Shown one piece after another: positions 24,790 through 34,800 of a stretch of 37,226 nt of DNA. The DNA comes from an uncultured Thermoguttaceae bacterium (GTDB taxonomy: Bacteria; Planctomycetota; Planctomycetia; Pirellulales; Thermoguttaceae), in contig CALIRO010000081.1 in the NCBI GenBank assembly GCA_938042245.1, positions 1 to 37,226 of the forward strand, read 5' to 3'. How positions within the stretch are numbered: position 1 is the stretch's first letter; the number at the start of each line of letters is the position of its first letter. The translations under genes were made by a program, and so were the position numbers. The notes beneath the pieces are model-generated. The model was not told the DNA's origin and made no database searches. It saw nothing but the letters and a program-made list of their open reading frames with translations.

Positions 24790-25638
24790 CTAGTCGGAGG
24801 AACTGCGACTCCGCTTGCCGCGTCGGCTCTCTGGGATCGGAAGCCCCATCAGCGACATAAGCAATTGGAGGTCTTGCCAGGCTTGGGCTTTGGCCGCCGG
24901 TGTGCGCAGTAAATACGCGGGGTGATAGGTGCACACCACAGGAATGCCCTGGTAGGAATGGACTTTGCCGCGGAGTCGGCTGATCGGCTCGGTTGTTCCC
25001 AGCAGATTTTGGGCGGCGCAGGCACCCAGGCAACAGATGAACTTCGGCTGCACGATAGCCAATTGCTTTTCCAAGAAGGGTCGGCAGTTTTCAGCCTCTT
25101 GGGGCAGGGGAGTCCGGTTGCCCGGAGGTCGGCAGCGCAAAATGTTCATGATATACACATCAGACCTTCGGAGGCCCATCCCCTTTTCGATCATATCGGT
25201 AAGCAGTTGGCCAGCGGCACCGACAAATGGCTCGCCCAGGCGATCTTCATCCGCACCCGGGGCTTCGCCGATAAAGACCAACTGGGCATAAGGGTTGCCG
25301 GTGCCGAAGACGGTTTGCGTGCGGTTTCGGACCAGTTCTGGGCAACGTCGGCAACGGGCCACCTGGGCAGCCAAACGGGCCAAGGCCGCCGCCCGATCCT
25401 CCTGAACCGGATTTGGCCGGCCTGGGTCCTTACCGGGCAAAGGGGAATCCCGACTCTCCGACCCAGGGGACAACGCAGCAGGAGGGCAGACGGAGCCGAC
25501 CGGACTGTCCGAAGGATTTGCCTCCACGGGTCTGGCAGAACGGGCCTTTGGCAGATGCGTCAGTCCAGCCCGTTGCCAGCTTTCCAACTGCTGCCGGAGC
25601 ATCCGAGCCAGTTGCCCAGAGTTGTGCTGTTGCCTCAT
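24790..25638 (-). CDS. Type 4 uracil-DNA glycosylase (iron-sulfur)
   Basis: A 282-residue family 4 uracil-DNA glycosylase that removes uracil from DNA to start base excision repair. Motif GEAPGADEDRLGEPFVGAAGQLL (residues 124-146) and HPAYLLR (239-245) are the two active-site motifs. C96 and C99, then C185 and C202 or C203, are placed as ligands for the [4Fe-4S] cluster. The enzyme class was first described in thermophiles but is also found elsewhere. A Pro/Ser-rich linker (about residues 35-85) separates a short N-terminal helix (QLARMLRQQLESWQRAGL) from the catalytic domain, an extension common in larger members. AAGGAG with 7-base spacing supports the ATG at 25638. Archease begins 76 bases past the stop. 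Confidence 0.93.
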   Translation of the reverse strand: MRQQHNSGQLARMLRQQLESWQRAGLTHLPKARSARPVEANPSDSPVGSVCPPAALSPGSESRDSPLPGKDPGRPNPVQEDRAAALARLAAQVARCRRCPELVRNRTQTVFGTGNPYAQLVFIGEAPGADEDRLGEPFVGAAGQLLTDMIEKGMGLRRSDVYIMNILRCRPPGNRTPLPQEAENCRPFLEKQLAIVQPKFICCLGACAAQNLLGTTEPISRLRGKVHSYQGIPVVCTYHPAYLLRTPAAKAQAWQDLQLLMSLMGLPIPESRRGKRSRSSSD

Positions 25639-25856
25639 GAGGTTCTCCTTGGTGGTCTATCGCATATCGGAGATCGACTATCGCTGATTGCACATCGTAG
25701 AGCGCTCCGTGGGAAATCGCCGGTCGTTTTCCGAGTTGCTACTGTGCCCCCTTCCCTGCACTTTCTAGTACCGGAAAGGCTGCCTCCTTACCGGGACGGT
25801 TCTTTTTGTCTGCTGTCCACAGTCCGGTCTTTACTTCCCGGTGTCCAGAAGTTGGC

Positions 25857-26468
25857 TCAGGCGGGCAGACGGGCAAAGTTTTCCAACATCCGGAGGCCAA
25901 TGGCCTGGCTTTTTTCCGGGTGAAATTGGGTGGCAAAAAGCCGACCTCGTCCGATCGACGAACAGAACATAATTCCATAGTCCGTCTCTGTGGCAATCAG
26001 GGAGCTATCCTGGGGAACCACATAATACGAATTAGCGAAATAGACATATGCTGCTTGGTCGATACCGGCCAGCAGGGCATTAGGCCGACGGATATGCAGT
26101 TGGTTCCAACCCATGTGCGGCACGGCATAATCCGGCGGCAGATCAAAGCGGAGTACCTGGCCGGAGAAAATCCCTAGGCCTTCGTGCTCGCCCTGCTCGG
26201 AGCTGCGATCGAACAACAGTTGGAGGCCCAAACAGATACCGAGGAACGGCTTTTCCCGGAGGATGGCCTGGCGAATGGGTTCTACAAGGTCACGCCGACG
26301 CAGCTCCTGCATGGCATCGCCGAAGGCTCCCACACCGGGCAGGACCAAATGGCTGGCTTCGGCTACTTGCTGAAGATCGCTTGTAATCCGGCTTGGGAAA
26401 CCGAGCCGCTCAAACCCCTTCTGCACGCTTCGCAGATTTCCCATGCCGTAGTCGATGATGGTGATCAT
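25857..26468 (-). CDS. hisH: Imidazole glycerol phosphate synthase subunit HisH
   Basis: A 203-residue HisH, the glutamine amidotransferase that supplies ammonia to HisF in histidine and AICAR formation. The class I triad is complete: the Cys in PFLGICLGLQLLF, then His and Glu in ATQFHPEKSQ. ITIIDYGMGNLRSVQKGFERLG is the typical opening, and LVLPGVGAFGDAM and HMGWNQL are also conserved. The ATG at 26468 is preferred over an upstream TTG; no ribosome site is evident. hisF and other his genes are absent from the window, which is common where his genes are dispersed. It is on the same strand as the DUF58 gene but separated by 334 bases. Confidence 0.96.
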   Translation of the reverse strand: MITIIDYGMGNLRSVQKGFERLGFPSRITSDLQQVAEASHLVLPGVGAFGDAMQELRRRDLVEPIRQAILREKPFLGICLGLQLLFDRSSEQGEHEGLGIFSGQVLRFDLPPDYAVPHMGWNQLHIRRPNALLAGIDQAAYVYFANSYYVVPQDSSLIATETDYGIMFCSSIGRGRLFATQFHPEKSQAIGLRMLENFARLPA

Positions 26469-26802
26469 GAGAAACAATCGGTTTTGGAACAAGAAAAACG
26501 GAGAACGATCAACGTGTTGCTAGGCCATGGCCGCCGTTCGCGGCAGGGGGGCCGTTTGGCTGAGGCAACTGAACCTCGTCCCTGCTGCGTAAAGGGCAGT
26601 GCCCTGTCCAGCGTCCTTCCCGTGCAAGGGGCAGTCAAAGCCCCCTCCGTCTCCCCATCTGGCCAGGAGGGAGAGAGGATTTCTGAGTTCCTGGTTTGCA
26701 GCCATCGAAGGGGAGCAAACCGCTGGATGACACCAGGGGTCCCCACGTTGGTGGAGGCACGATACGAAAGAGACTTGCCCATTGGGCGAACTGGTATTTA
26801 TT
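26469..26802. other. Gap between DUF58 and hisH
   Basis: A decayed short hairpin repeat lies near 26612-26637 (CCTTCCCGTGCAAGGGGCAG). A plus-strand open frame running through here overlaps hisH antisense and lacks a ribosome site, so I do not consider it a gene. No terminator or promoter stands out. Confidence 0.35.
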
Positions 26803-27990
26803 TTAGTCGGGGAGGAAGCAGTCGGCCAGTTGGGGATCGTTCATTGGGAAGCAGTGGATTTGGCAACCGGGGAGCCGGCGGGCCAGTTGGCTGCGCAGGT
26901 CGGCTAAACCCGCCTGGTCTGCGTCTGCTTGGAAGCGAAGGGTAAGCAGGAGCACTTGGGTGCCGGGGAGGACGGTTTGGCTAAGGGGATCGAGCAGTTC
27001 CAGAAGGCGATCTTCCGAAGCGGGTTGGGCAACAGCCAACTGCAGCATCGCCTCCTCCAATAGTCCGGTGGAGGCCTGGCCGAGAAGCCAAACCGGCTGC
27101 TGGGCGCCAATGGCCAATCCTAAGCGATTGCCTCCTTGTCGGCAGGCCTGGACCAGGATGGTAGCGGCGAAACTGACCATCCATTCTACCTGTTCCTGGT
27201 CCTGGGGGCTTGGTGGAGCAGGTTGCCAGAGGTCCAGCAGGAGGAACAAATCCCGAGTGCGAAACTGTTCAAATTGGCGGACCACCAGTTCCTGGTGGCG
27301 GGCTGTAGCACGCCAGTGGATCCAGCGTCGGCTGTCGCCGCTGCGCCAGGGGCGAACGCCGTACAAATCGGCTTGGGCACGGCCACTGCGTTCTTCCCGG
27401 CGTTGGGCGCCTTCAAAGGCTTGCTGTTGGCGGGCGGTCCAACGGGGGCTGAGCCGACCTATCCGCGGATAAACCACCAACGCCTCCGTCTGACCCAGTT
27501 CCACGCTGTGCCGAAACAGCCCGAAGGGAAACCGACTGCTTAGCCGGATTGGTCCAAGCCGATACCGCCCACGCTGCGTTAAACGTGCTCGATACGTGGC
27601 TTTCTGCTGGGCGCCGGCCGGAAGATAGGCAATATAAAGCTTGGCGGAGATGGGCGGGGGCTGCCCCGTTTCATGGGAAATCTCTTCTTCGACCACCAAA
27701 GCCCAAGCGGCCCCTCCGCTTCGGGTATTGCTGAGTTCCAGTTCTACAAGCACCAGATCCCCGGCACAGACCGACCGGGGCAAGCGACGGCGCACAGTAA
27801 TGCCTTGAAGGTGCCGACCGGCCCAGTACCAACTCCACAACAGAGGGCCGGCCATCAGACCGGCCACCAGGAAAAGCAAATTGATCTGACGAATCCAGGC
27901 GCCGGCCAACACCGCCAACACCACCGCCACATACGCCAACCCTTCCAAAGACCAACGGGTCCGAATGGGATACGTTGTTCGATTGGCCAT
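26803..27990 (-). CDS. DUF58 domain protein (MoxR partner)
   Basis: A 395-residue DUF58 protein. It has two adjacent N-terminal membrane helices (GLAYVAVVLAVLAGAWI and NLLFLVAGLMAGPLLWSWYWAG), then a beta-rich region ending in GRYRLGPIRLSSRFPFGLFRHS, and the DUF58 core GVRPWRSGDSRRWIHWRATARHQELVVRQFEQ with a vWA-like fold (DLFLLLDLW). DUF58 proteins work with MoxR AAA+ ATPases in chaperone-like or cofactor-insertion roles, mostly uncharacterised. The ATG at 27990 is chosen over a TTG at 28020. The MoxR gene ends 86 bases upstream. The transglutaminase-like protein that often completes this cluster is not here; hisH follows instead. Confidence 0.92.
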   Translation of the reverse strand: MANRTTYPIRTRWSLEGLAYVAVVLAVLAGAWIRQINLLFLVAGLMAGPLLWSWYWAGRHLQGITVRRRLPRSVCAGDLVLVELELSNTRSGGAAWALVVEEEISHETGQPPPISAKLYIAYLPAGAQQKATYRARLTQRGRYRLGPIRLSSRFPFGLFRHSVELGQTEALVVYPRIGRLSPRWTARQQQAFEGAQRREERSGRAQADLYGVRPWRSGDSRRWIHWRATARHQELVVRQFEQFRTRDLFLLLDLWQPAPPSPQDQEQVEWMVSFAATILVQACRQGGNRLGLAIGAQQPVWLLGQASTGLLEEAMLQLAVAQPASEDRLLELLDPLSQTVLPGTQVLLLTLRFQADADQAGLADLRSQLARRLPGCQIHCFPMNDPQLADCFLPD

Positions 27991-28076
27991 TGCCCAGGGG
28001 TTTCTTTCAGGGATAGGCAACCTCCAGAAGCTGGGCTACCTAGGTAAAGACTGGCCCAGGAAGCGATCTGGGAGGT

Positions 28077-29126
28077 TTAGGTCGGTACGGTAACTTCTTC
28101 GACCAGCCGTTGGATGAGGGCTTCGACGGCAGCGCGTTGGCCGCCGTGCAAATAGCCTTTCGGAATCACCCGATGGGCCAAGACCGGCACGGCCAGCCGT
28201 TTGACATCATCGGGAACCACAAAGGACCGGCCTTCCAGAAAGGCCAATGCCTGACAAGCCCGATAATAGGCCAACATCCCTCGCATACTTACGCCGACAT
28301 GCAGTTCTGGGCAGTCTCGGGTAGCCTGCACGATGTCTAACAGATAGTTGGCTACAGAGGATTCTACCTGGACCTGGCGCACCGCCGCTTGCAAATCGAG
28401 GACTTGCTCGGCGTTTAAGACCGGCTGAAGTTGTTCCACCGGTTCGCCTTGGCGATGGGTCTGCAAGACTTGTAATTGGTCGGCCCGTCCAGGATAGCCG
28501 ACGGAAATGCGAATCAAAAACCGATCCATCTGGCTTTCGGGCAACGGATAAGTTCCTTCAAACTCCATCGGGTTTTGGGTGGCGATGACCATAAAGGGCT
28601 GAGGCAATGGATAGCTTTGGCCATCGACCGACACTTGCCGTTCGCTCATCGCTTCCAACAATGCACTTTGCGTGCGGGGGGTGGTGCGGTTGATTTCGTC
28701 GGCCAAAAGGATATTGGCAAAAACCGGTCCTTCGCAGAATCGGAACGTACCGGTCTGTGCGTCGTAAAGGCTGCTGCCGGTGATGTCGGCAGGCAATAGG
28801 TCCGGAGTAAACTGGATCCGGCGGAACAGGCCCGAGACACTCCGAGCCAAGGCCTTGCCCAACAGCGTTTTGCCTACCCCAGGCACATCCTCCAAAAGCA
28901 GATGTTCACCCGCCAGCAGGGCTACCACACATAAGCGCACCGTCTCCGTCTTGCCCAGCACCACCTGATTGATGTTGGCTTCCAAGCGTTGGACTAATGG
29001 GCAGAGCTGTTCCATCTCGGCTGAGGAAAGGGTTTGGGAACCTGCTGCCGCCGAAACAGCCTCCTGGCCAGGCGCACGGGCATGACCGCCCCCCTGGCAA
29101 AGCGAATCAGACCCTACCGGACCCAT
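28077..29126 (-). CDS. MoxR family AAA+ ATPase
   Basis: A 349-residue MoxR-type AAA+ ATPase, thought to remodel or activate partner proteins with VWA/DUF58 domains. It has Walker A VPGVGKTLL (residues 81-89), Walker B LLADEIN (140-146), sensor 1 ATQNP (182-186), and the MoxR insert GTYPLPESQMDRFL. The C-terminal lid contains VSMRGMLAYYRACQALAFLEGR and VPDDVKRLAVPVLAHR. The ATG at 29126 has AGGGAG about 9 bases upstream; the frame is open to 29387 but the extra part has no similarity to the family. The first 40 residues are Gly/Ala-rich and probably disordered. It leads a two-gene unit with DUF58. Confidence 0.94.
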   Translation of the reverse strand: MGPVGSDSLCQGGGHARAPGQEAVSAAAGSQTLSSAEMEQLCPLVQRLEANINQVVLGKTETVRLCVVALLAGEHLLLEDVPGVGKTLLGKALARSVSGLFRRIQFTPDLLPADITGSSLYDAQTGTFRFCEGPVFANILLADEINRTTPRTQSALLEAMSERQVSVDGQSYPLPQPFMVIATQNPMEFEGTYPLPESQMDRFLIRISVGYPGRADQLQVLQTHRQGEPVEQLQPVLNAEQVLDLQAAVRQVQVESSVANYLLDIVQATRDCPELHVGVSMRGMLAYYRACQALAFLEGRSFVVPDDVKRLAVPVLAHRVIPKGYLHGGQRAAVEALIQRLVEEVTVPT

Positions 29127-29878
29127 CCGTCCAAACTCCCTGCTCGAAAATATCGGAAATAAAGCACACAACTTCTTCGGAGGCAACCATTCTGAGGCAT
29201 TCTGAAAATCTCCCCATAGGTGGCTAACCACCCATCTCAAAAAGGAAAGTGCCCAGGTTTCCCACCCTCCCATTTTCCAGGCTTTGCTGAATGATGAAGA
29301 TCCTTTTTGGGATGGGCGTTCAACGAAGCCTGCGGGGGGAACCTCTGCCGTTGGGTTGGCCCCGTCGGGTGGACAACCTGCCGACAAAAGCTTACAAGTT
29401 TATCTTACCGGTTCGAGCCCGACAGCATCGTTCCGGGGGCGTCACTGATCGGCCACAAAAGCTTACAAGTTTATCCTACCGGTTCGAGCGGCTGAGGTCT
29501 AGCCCCAGAAAAAGGCACTGGCCAGGAAGGGTTTCTGGCTGGGCCAGGGGCCAGCTTGGTCGGCCTACGGGAAGTGCACCACGGGCTTAGTTCGAAAGGT
29601 CTTGCTTGCCTCTGCGTTTGAGGTTTAGGCCCCCACCGGAGCTGCCCCCATATTTACCACAACCGGAGACAAGCCTAGTAGCCGTTGTACGGTTCCAGCA
29701 ATAGGCAGCCTACCACCGGAAAGGTACAATTCCTTTAGAAAGTCCTTGTAGGCCGAAGGAGGTTTTGGGCAGTTTTTTTCGGTCCGCTCCATCCCCATCC
29801 GTGGGGGGATTTGGGTAGTTAGGTGGGTGATTCTGGTTAGTCCCCCAGGCAGCAAACCCCTCCAAGGTAGGAGGAATT
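29127..29878. other. Long divergent intergenic region
   Basis: These 752 bases separate the MoxR (-) and DUF1570-like (+) genes and must hold both promoters. They contain a direct repeat of CATTCTGA (29188-29195 and 29198-29205), two near-identical 35-bp repeats (listed separately), and a hairpin CCCCA/TGGGG (29793-29806) about 75 bases before the plus-strand ATG. Small open frames at about 29291-29590 have no coding character. Confidence 0.45.
29384..29489 (+). repeat. Pair of 35-bp direct repeats
   Basis: Copies at 29384-29418 and 29455-29489 start with ACAAAAGCTTACAAGTTTAT and end with TACCGGTTCGAGC. They differ at a single base (T or C at 29405/29476) and are 71 bases apart. The 36 bases between them are unrelated. 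Not seen elsewhere in the window. Confidence 0.85.
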
Positions 29879-31675
29879 ATGAGCAGGATTGGATATTTTC
29901 TAGGGAGTTTTCCGAAGAAGAGGGGTACGAGTGGGGGATTGGGTCCTGCTTTCGGGGGGCATAAACCCTACTATCAAGGGGTTACCCAAAAGGGCAACCC
30001 CGATCGGCGTCCGCCCGGCCTGCCGGCAGGACCTACCCAAGGATTTCCCAGGCTCCGGTTCCGCATAGCGGTTTGGCTGGGAGCCTGGGTGGTGATGCTT
30101 GGTGGGCTGTGTGCCGGGCCCCCCCCAGGCAGCGCGGAACCCCTTTGGCTGGCTGGGAGTAGGCCCCAGCAGTCTGCCCGCAGCTTGCCGCTTGTTCTTT
30201 CCTACCAGGGAAAAGCAGACGGGCTGACTGCACCTGCTGGCCAATGGCCTGTCCAAGCCGATCTTCCAAGGCAGAAGCAGGTGGAGCGCCCGGGCAGGCT
30301 GATCGGCTCGGCCGAGGCGGACTCGCCGGTTTCGGGCCTACCGGGCAGGAGTTCCTCGTGGGCGGACAGTTCCTGGCCGATGGAATGGATCGAACTGTCT
30401 GACGGTCAGCGGCTTTTCGGTCTGATTGAATCGGTCGATGAGCAGTGGGTTTATTTTGTACAGATCAAGCGGGCGCCGGGCCGACCAGCCCGGCTGGTGG
30501 TTCGGCCTATTGAGCGTTCGGGAGTTCTGCAGATGCAGCGGCTCCCGGAACCAGAGCGGCAGCAGCTTCAAGAGCGAGTGGCTGCGTTGGCATTCCATGC
30601 CCGGATCGAAAGCGCCCGGATGGAAGCCATCGTGCTGGAAAAAAGAATACAAAATAACATTTCTGTATTTCTCTATCTTAGCCGGTGGTTCCGTTTGGAA
30701 AGCACTCTGTCGGAACCGATGACCCGCCGAGCCATCGTTCGACTAGAACAGATTTTCTCCGGGTACCGCCAATTATTACCCCCCCGAACGGAACCCCAAA
30801 AGCAGTTGACCATCCTGATCTTTGCCTCTCGCATGGAGTACCAGGAGGCGTTAGGGCGGTATGGAATTCAGCTTGCTAACCCAGCCGTCTTCCTCCCAAA
30901 ACAGAACCTGGTGATAGCGGGGACGGATTTAGGCCAGTTTGCCGCCCAACTGAAGCAACTGGAGGAAGAGCATAGTCGGCTTCGACAGGAATTAAGTCGG
31001 CTTCGGAGCCAGTTGGCCAAGAAACTGGAAGAATTGGGGCGAAAACTCCGTCAGCAAGGGGCGCCCCGCCAGGAAGCCGCTAAAATCCTTCAACGTGAAC
31101 GAGCCACCTTCGACAACCAAATCGCCCAAAAATTGGCCGAAATCCAACGCGTGGATCGGAAAAATAGCGAATTGTTCGCTGCCCTCATGGAACAGACCCT
31201 TCGCCAACTGTATCACGAGGCCTTTCATGCGTATATGGAAAATTACCTTTTTCCCAGCAGCCAGTACCAAGTGCCCCTTTGGCTTCAGGAAGGATTGGCC
31301 ACGTTGTTTCAGGAAGGGATCGTGGAGGCGGAGAGCTTGCGAATTGATTCTCCAAGTCCGGCGGCGGTGGCACGGATTCGCCAAGACCAGCGCCAAGGGA
31401 CCTTCCTATCTTTGAGGGAGCTTCTAGCTGCCGGCAGGACAGACTTTCTCCAACCACCGGGATCTGGTTCCGGGGGGATCAATCGGTATTATGCCTATGC
31501 CTGGGCGGTGGTGTATTATTTATGCCAAACGGAGCGGCTTAGCCCGGCTGCCCTAGAGGCCTATGTGCGTCCGGAGGCGCAGGCCTTGTCCCCACTGCAG
31601 CGCTTGGAACGTCTGGTGGGCATGGACGTAGCCCAGTGGCAGGAGGGCTGGCAGAAGTTTCTCCGAAGTCTGTAA
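29879..31675 (+). CDS. DUF1570-like exported HExxH protein with coiled coil
   Basis: A 598-residue protein. AGGAGG at 29870-29875 sets the ATG at 29879. About 60 basic residues precede a hydrophobic segment (RIAVWLGAWVVMLGGLCAG), so it is probably exported or anchored. A central part (YRQLLPPRTEPQKQLTILIFASRMEYQEALGR) leads into a strongly predicted coiled coil (about residues 355-425, LEEEHSRLRQELSRLRSQLAKK). It is followed by LYHEAFHAYMENYL, in which H446, E447 and H450 form a zinc-type HExxH motif, and WLQEGLATLFQEG, whose Glu would be the third ligand. This is the arrangement of DUF1570/peptidase MA-like proteins of planctomycetes. Proteolytic activity is inferred only. It stands alone, 169 bases before glnE. 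Confidence 0.85.
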   Translation: MSRIGYFLGSFPKKRGTSGGLGPAFGGHKPYYQGVTQKGNPDRRPPGLPAGPTQGFPRLRFRIAVWLGAWVVMLGGLCAGPPPGSAEPLWLAGSRPQQSARSLPLVLSYQGKADGLTAPAGQWPVQADLPRQKQVERPGRLIGSAEADSPVSGLPGRSSSWADSSWPMEWIELSDGQRLFGLIESVDEQWVYFVQIKRAPGRPARLVVRPIERSGVLQMQRLPEPERQQLQERVAALAFHARIESARMEAIVLEKRIQNNISVFLYLSRWFRLESTLSEPMTRRAIVRLEQIFSGYRQLLPPRTEPQKQLTILIFASRMEYQEALGRYGIQLANPAVFLPKQNLVIAGTDLGQFAAQLKQLEEEHSRLRQELSRLRSQLAKKLEELGRKLRQQGAPRQEAAKILQRERATFDNQIAQKLAEIQRVDRKNSELFAALMEQTLRQLYHEAFHAYMENYLFPSSQYQVPLWLQEGLATLFQEGIVEAESLRIDSPSPAAVARIRQDQRQGTFLSLRELLAAGRTDFLQPPGSGSGGINRYYAYAWAVVYYLCQTERLSPAALEAYVRPEAQALSPLQRLERLVGMDVAQWQEGWQKFLRSL

Positions 31676-31844
31676 CGAAAACTCGGATGGATCATCGGAT
31701 GGTCTGGTGGACCGGTTCGGCAGAGGAAAACCGGCTTTTTTCGGGCTGGTTGGCCTGGCAGCATCCGGCCGCCAATAGGGCAGATCATGGCAGGCCGCCC
31801 CACCGGGACTTTCCCGCAGCAGAACCACTCGGAGAGCGGCAAAG

Positions 31845-34800
31845 ATGAATTTTTCTGAGGTGGCAGCAATGTTGACCCAACCGGATCGGGCCTTGGTGTA
31901 TCTGGATGGCTGGGGCCTCCAGGATCCGAAAAAAGGGCAAGAAGAGTTACGGCAGATTGCCCGCTGTGGGCTGACGGTGGATTTGGTGGAGAACGTTTTG
32001 GAGCAATTGGGCCGGCATTTGCCGGACTGTGCGGATCCGGATAGGGCGCTAAGGAACTTTGCGCGGTTTGTGGCCCGGGCGCGGAATCCGCTTTCGATGG
32101 GGGCGCTTTTTGAACGAGATCCGGAGGCATTGCCGACACTGGTGCAGATTTTTGCTGCTAGCCAGCATTTAAGCGACCTTTTGATCAGTGATCCGGAGAG
32201 TTTTGATCTTTTGCGCCTGACGGAAGGCCAGCCAGTAAGCCGGGAAGAACTTATCGAGGAATTGACAGCCGAAGTGTCGGCACTGGAGCACGAAGCGGCG
32301 GTCATGCGGGCGCTGCGGCGGTTCAAGCAGCGGGAGATGCTGCGAATTGCCTACGGCGACATCGTGCGCCAGCAGAGTTTGGAGACGGTTACCCTGCAGC
32401 TTTCCTATTTGGCCGATGCGGTCGTCGAAGGGGCCTTACGGGCGGCCTGGCGGAAGTTGGGACAGCGCTGGGGCTGGCCGCTGACGCCCCAAGGACGCCG
32501 GGCACGTTTTGTGGTGCTGGGGCTGGGCAAACTGGGCGGCAATGAACTGAATTATTCCAGCGACATTGATCTGGTTTTCCTGTACGACGAAGAGGGCCAA
32601 ACCGACGGATCAACCCGCTTGAGCAACCAGGAGTTTTTCGAGCGTTTGGCGCAGGAGATAGTTCATTTGCTCACTGCAGCTACAGAACTGGGCGCCCCTT
32701 ACCGGGTGGATCTTCGGCTACGCCCGGAAGGCCGATACGGACGAATGGCGCTGAGTTGCCCCAGTGCGTTGGCCTATTATGAAACCCGGGGCCGCACCTG
32801 GGAACGCCAAGCCTACATCAAAGCCCGGCCGGTGGCCGGCGACATCGACCTGGGCCGAGAATTCCTGGAACGCCTCCAACCCTGGATCTACCAAAGGTAC
32901 TTGAGCCGAGCCGACATCTCCGGCATCAAAGCCCTCAAACGACGCATCGAACGACGCGTCCAATTGGAAGGGGCCGATCAGCGGAATGTCAAGACCGGCC
33001 ATGGCGGCATCCGCGATATTGAGTTTGTCATCCAGTTTTTGCAATTGCTTAACGGGGCAGAAGTGCCGCAGGTACGGACGGGTAATACCCTGGAGGCGAT
33101 TCGCCAACTGGCTGCTGCCGGCTGCCTGAGCGATCAGGAACGTGCGATTCTTGAAGAAAATTACACCTTTCTCCGACGCATTGAACATCGCTTGCAGGTG
33201 ATGTTCGACTTGCAAACGCATACCATGCCGGAAAACCCGGTAGAACTTCGCAAACTCGCCCTTCGCCTGGGCTACACGCAGACAGGTTCGATCGACCCTT
33301 TAACCGCCTTCCAACACGACTACCAGACCCGTACCGAACTCAACCGCCGGATCCTCGACCACCTGCTGCACGACGCCTTCCCGGACGAGTCGGCTGCGGA
33401 AAGCGAAGTGGATCTAGTGCTCGATCCGGATCCGCCGCCGGCGCGCATCGAGGAAGTCTTGGGGAAATATCCGTTTCGGGACCTTAAGCAGGCCTATCGG
33501 AATTTGATGGCGCTGGCCGAGGAAAAGGTGCCGTTTCTTTCGACTCGGCGATGTCGGCATTTTTTAGCCGCCATTGCTCCCAAACTGCTCGAGGAGATTG
33601 CCGCCACGCCGGATCCCGATTCCACTCTGGTGCAGTTGGGGCAGGTAAGCGATTCTTTGGGCGGCAAAGCGGTGTTGTGGGAACTGTTTAGTTTCAATCC
33701 GCCGACGTTGCAGCTTTTTGTGCGTCTGTGTGCCTACAGTGCATATTTGGCGGGGATTGTGACCAGCCAGCCGGGCATGATCGACGGTCTGATGGATAGC
33801 CTGGTGTTGGACAAGTTGCCTGACCGCGATTTTCTCCGCCATACCCTGACCGAGCTGTGCCATGGCGCAGAAGACCTGGAACCGATCCTCCATAGCTTCA
33901 AAAATGAACAGTATCTCCGGGTGGGCGTTCGGGACCTGCTGGGCAAGGAAGACGTTCAGCACACGGTGCGGGCCTTGACCGATATTGCCGAAACATGCCT
34001 CGAACAGGTCATTGTGCGGGAGTGGAAGCGTCTGGTGGCGCAGTGGGGCCGACCCATGGTCGGCGCCGGACGCCGGGCGGGCCAAGAGTGCGAACTAGTG
34101 GTGCTGGGACTAGGTAAACTCGGCGGCCGGGAAATGAGCTACTCCAGCGATCTGGATGTTATCTTCCTCTACGAGGCAGAAGGCGAAACCCTGCCTGCGC
34201 CCGGTCGGGGGGAAAAAACCACCAATCACCATTTCTTTTCCGAACTGGCTCGCCGGATCATCCAAACCACCACCGCCTTAGGCCCGTATGGCCGCCTGTA
34301 TGAGATGGACCCTCGGCTTCGGCCCACCGGCCGGAGCGGTGCTTTGGCCTGCAGCCTGGATGGATTTGTTCAATATTATCGGGAGGGACATGCCGAGCTG
34401 TGGGAACGCCAGGCACTGTGTCGGGCCAGGGTGGTCTATGGTTCGGAACGGATGGAGCAATTGGCCATGCAGGCGGTGGCCGAAGCGGCTTTTGGACCCG
34501 GCTGGCACAAAAAAGATGCCCAGGAAATCCGCCAAATGCGCTACCGGATCGAGCAGGCCGCTTCTGCCTCAGATATCAAACGAGGTGCCGGGGGGCTGAT
34601 GGATATCGAATTTCTTATCCAAATGCTCCAGCTCAAACATGGCCGACGAGACCCTAGGCTCCGAATACCTAATACCCTGGAAGCTCTGGCCGCCCTGCAT
34701 CAAGCAGGCCACTTGGCCGACGATGACTTCGGCTTTTTCACCCGAAGTTACCGATTCCTGCGGAACTTGCAACTGAAATTACGGCTTTTGTCGCCTACCC

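Noticed and set aside
24922..25923. Long plus-strand open frame opposite uracil-DNA glycosylase
   Set aside because: It lies antisense to a well-recognised gene, has no ribosome site and shows no family motif.
26184..26945. Plus-strand open frame of about 250 codons across hisH and DUF58
   Set aside because: It is antisense to two confident genes and has a low-complexity, shadow-like composition.
29127..29387. 87-residue N-terminal extension of MoxR
   Set aside because: The extension lacks family similarity, while the ATG at 29126 has a good ribosome site and gives a normal length.
29384..29489. Possible tRNA fragments (GGTTCGAGC resembles a T-loop)
   Set aside because: No acceptor stem, D-arm or anticodon arm can be built around either copy, and the T-stem does not pair well.
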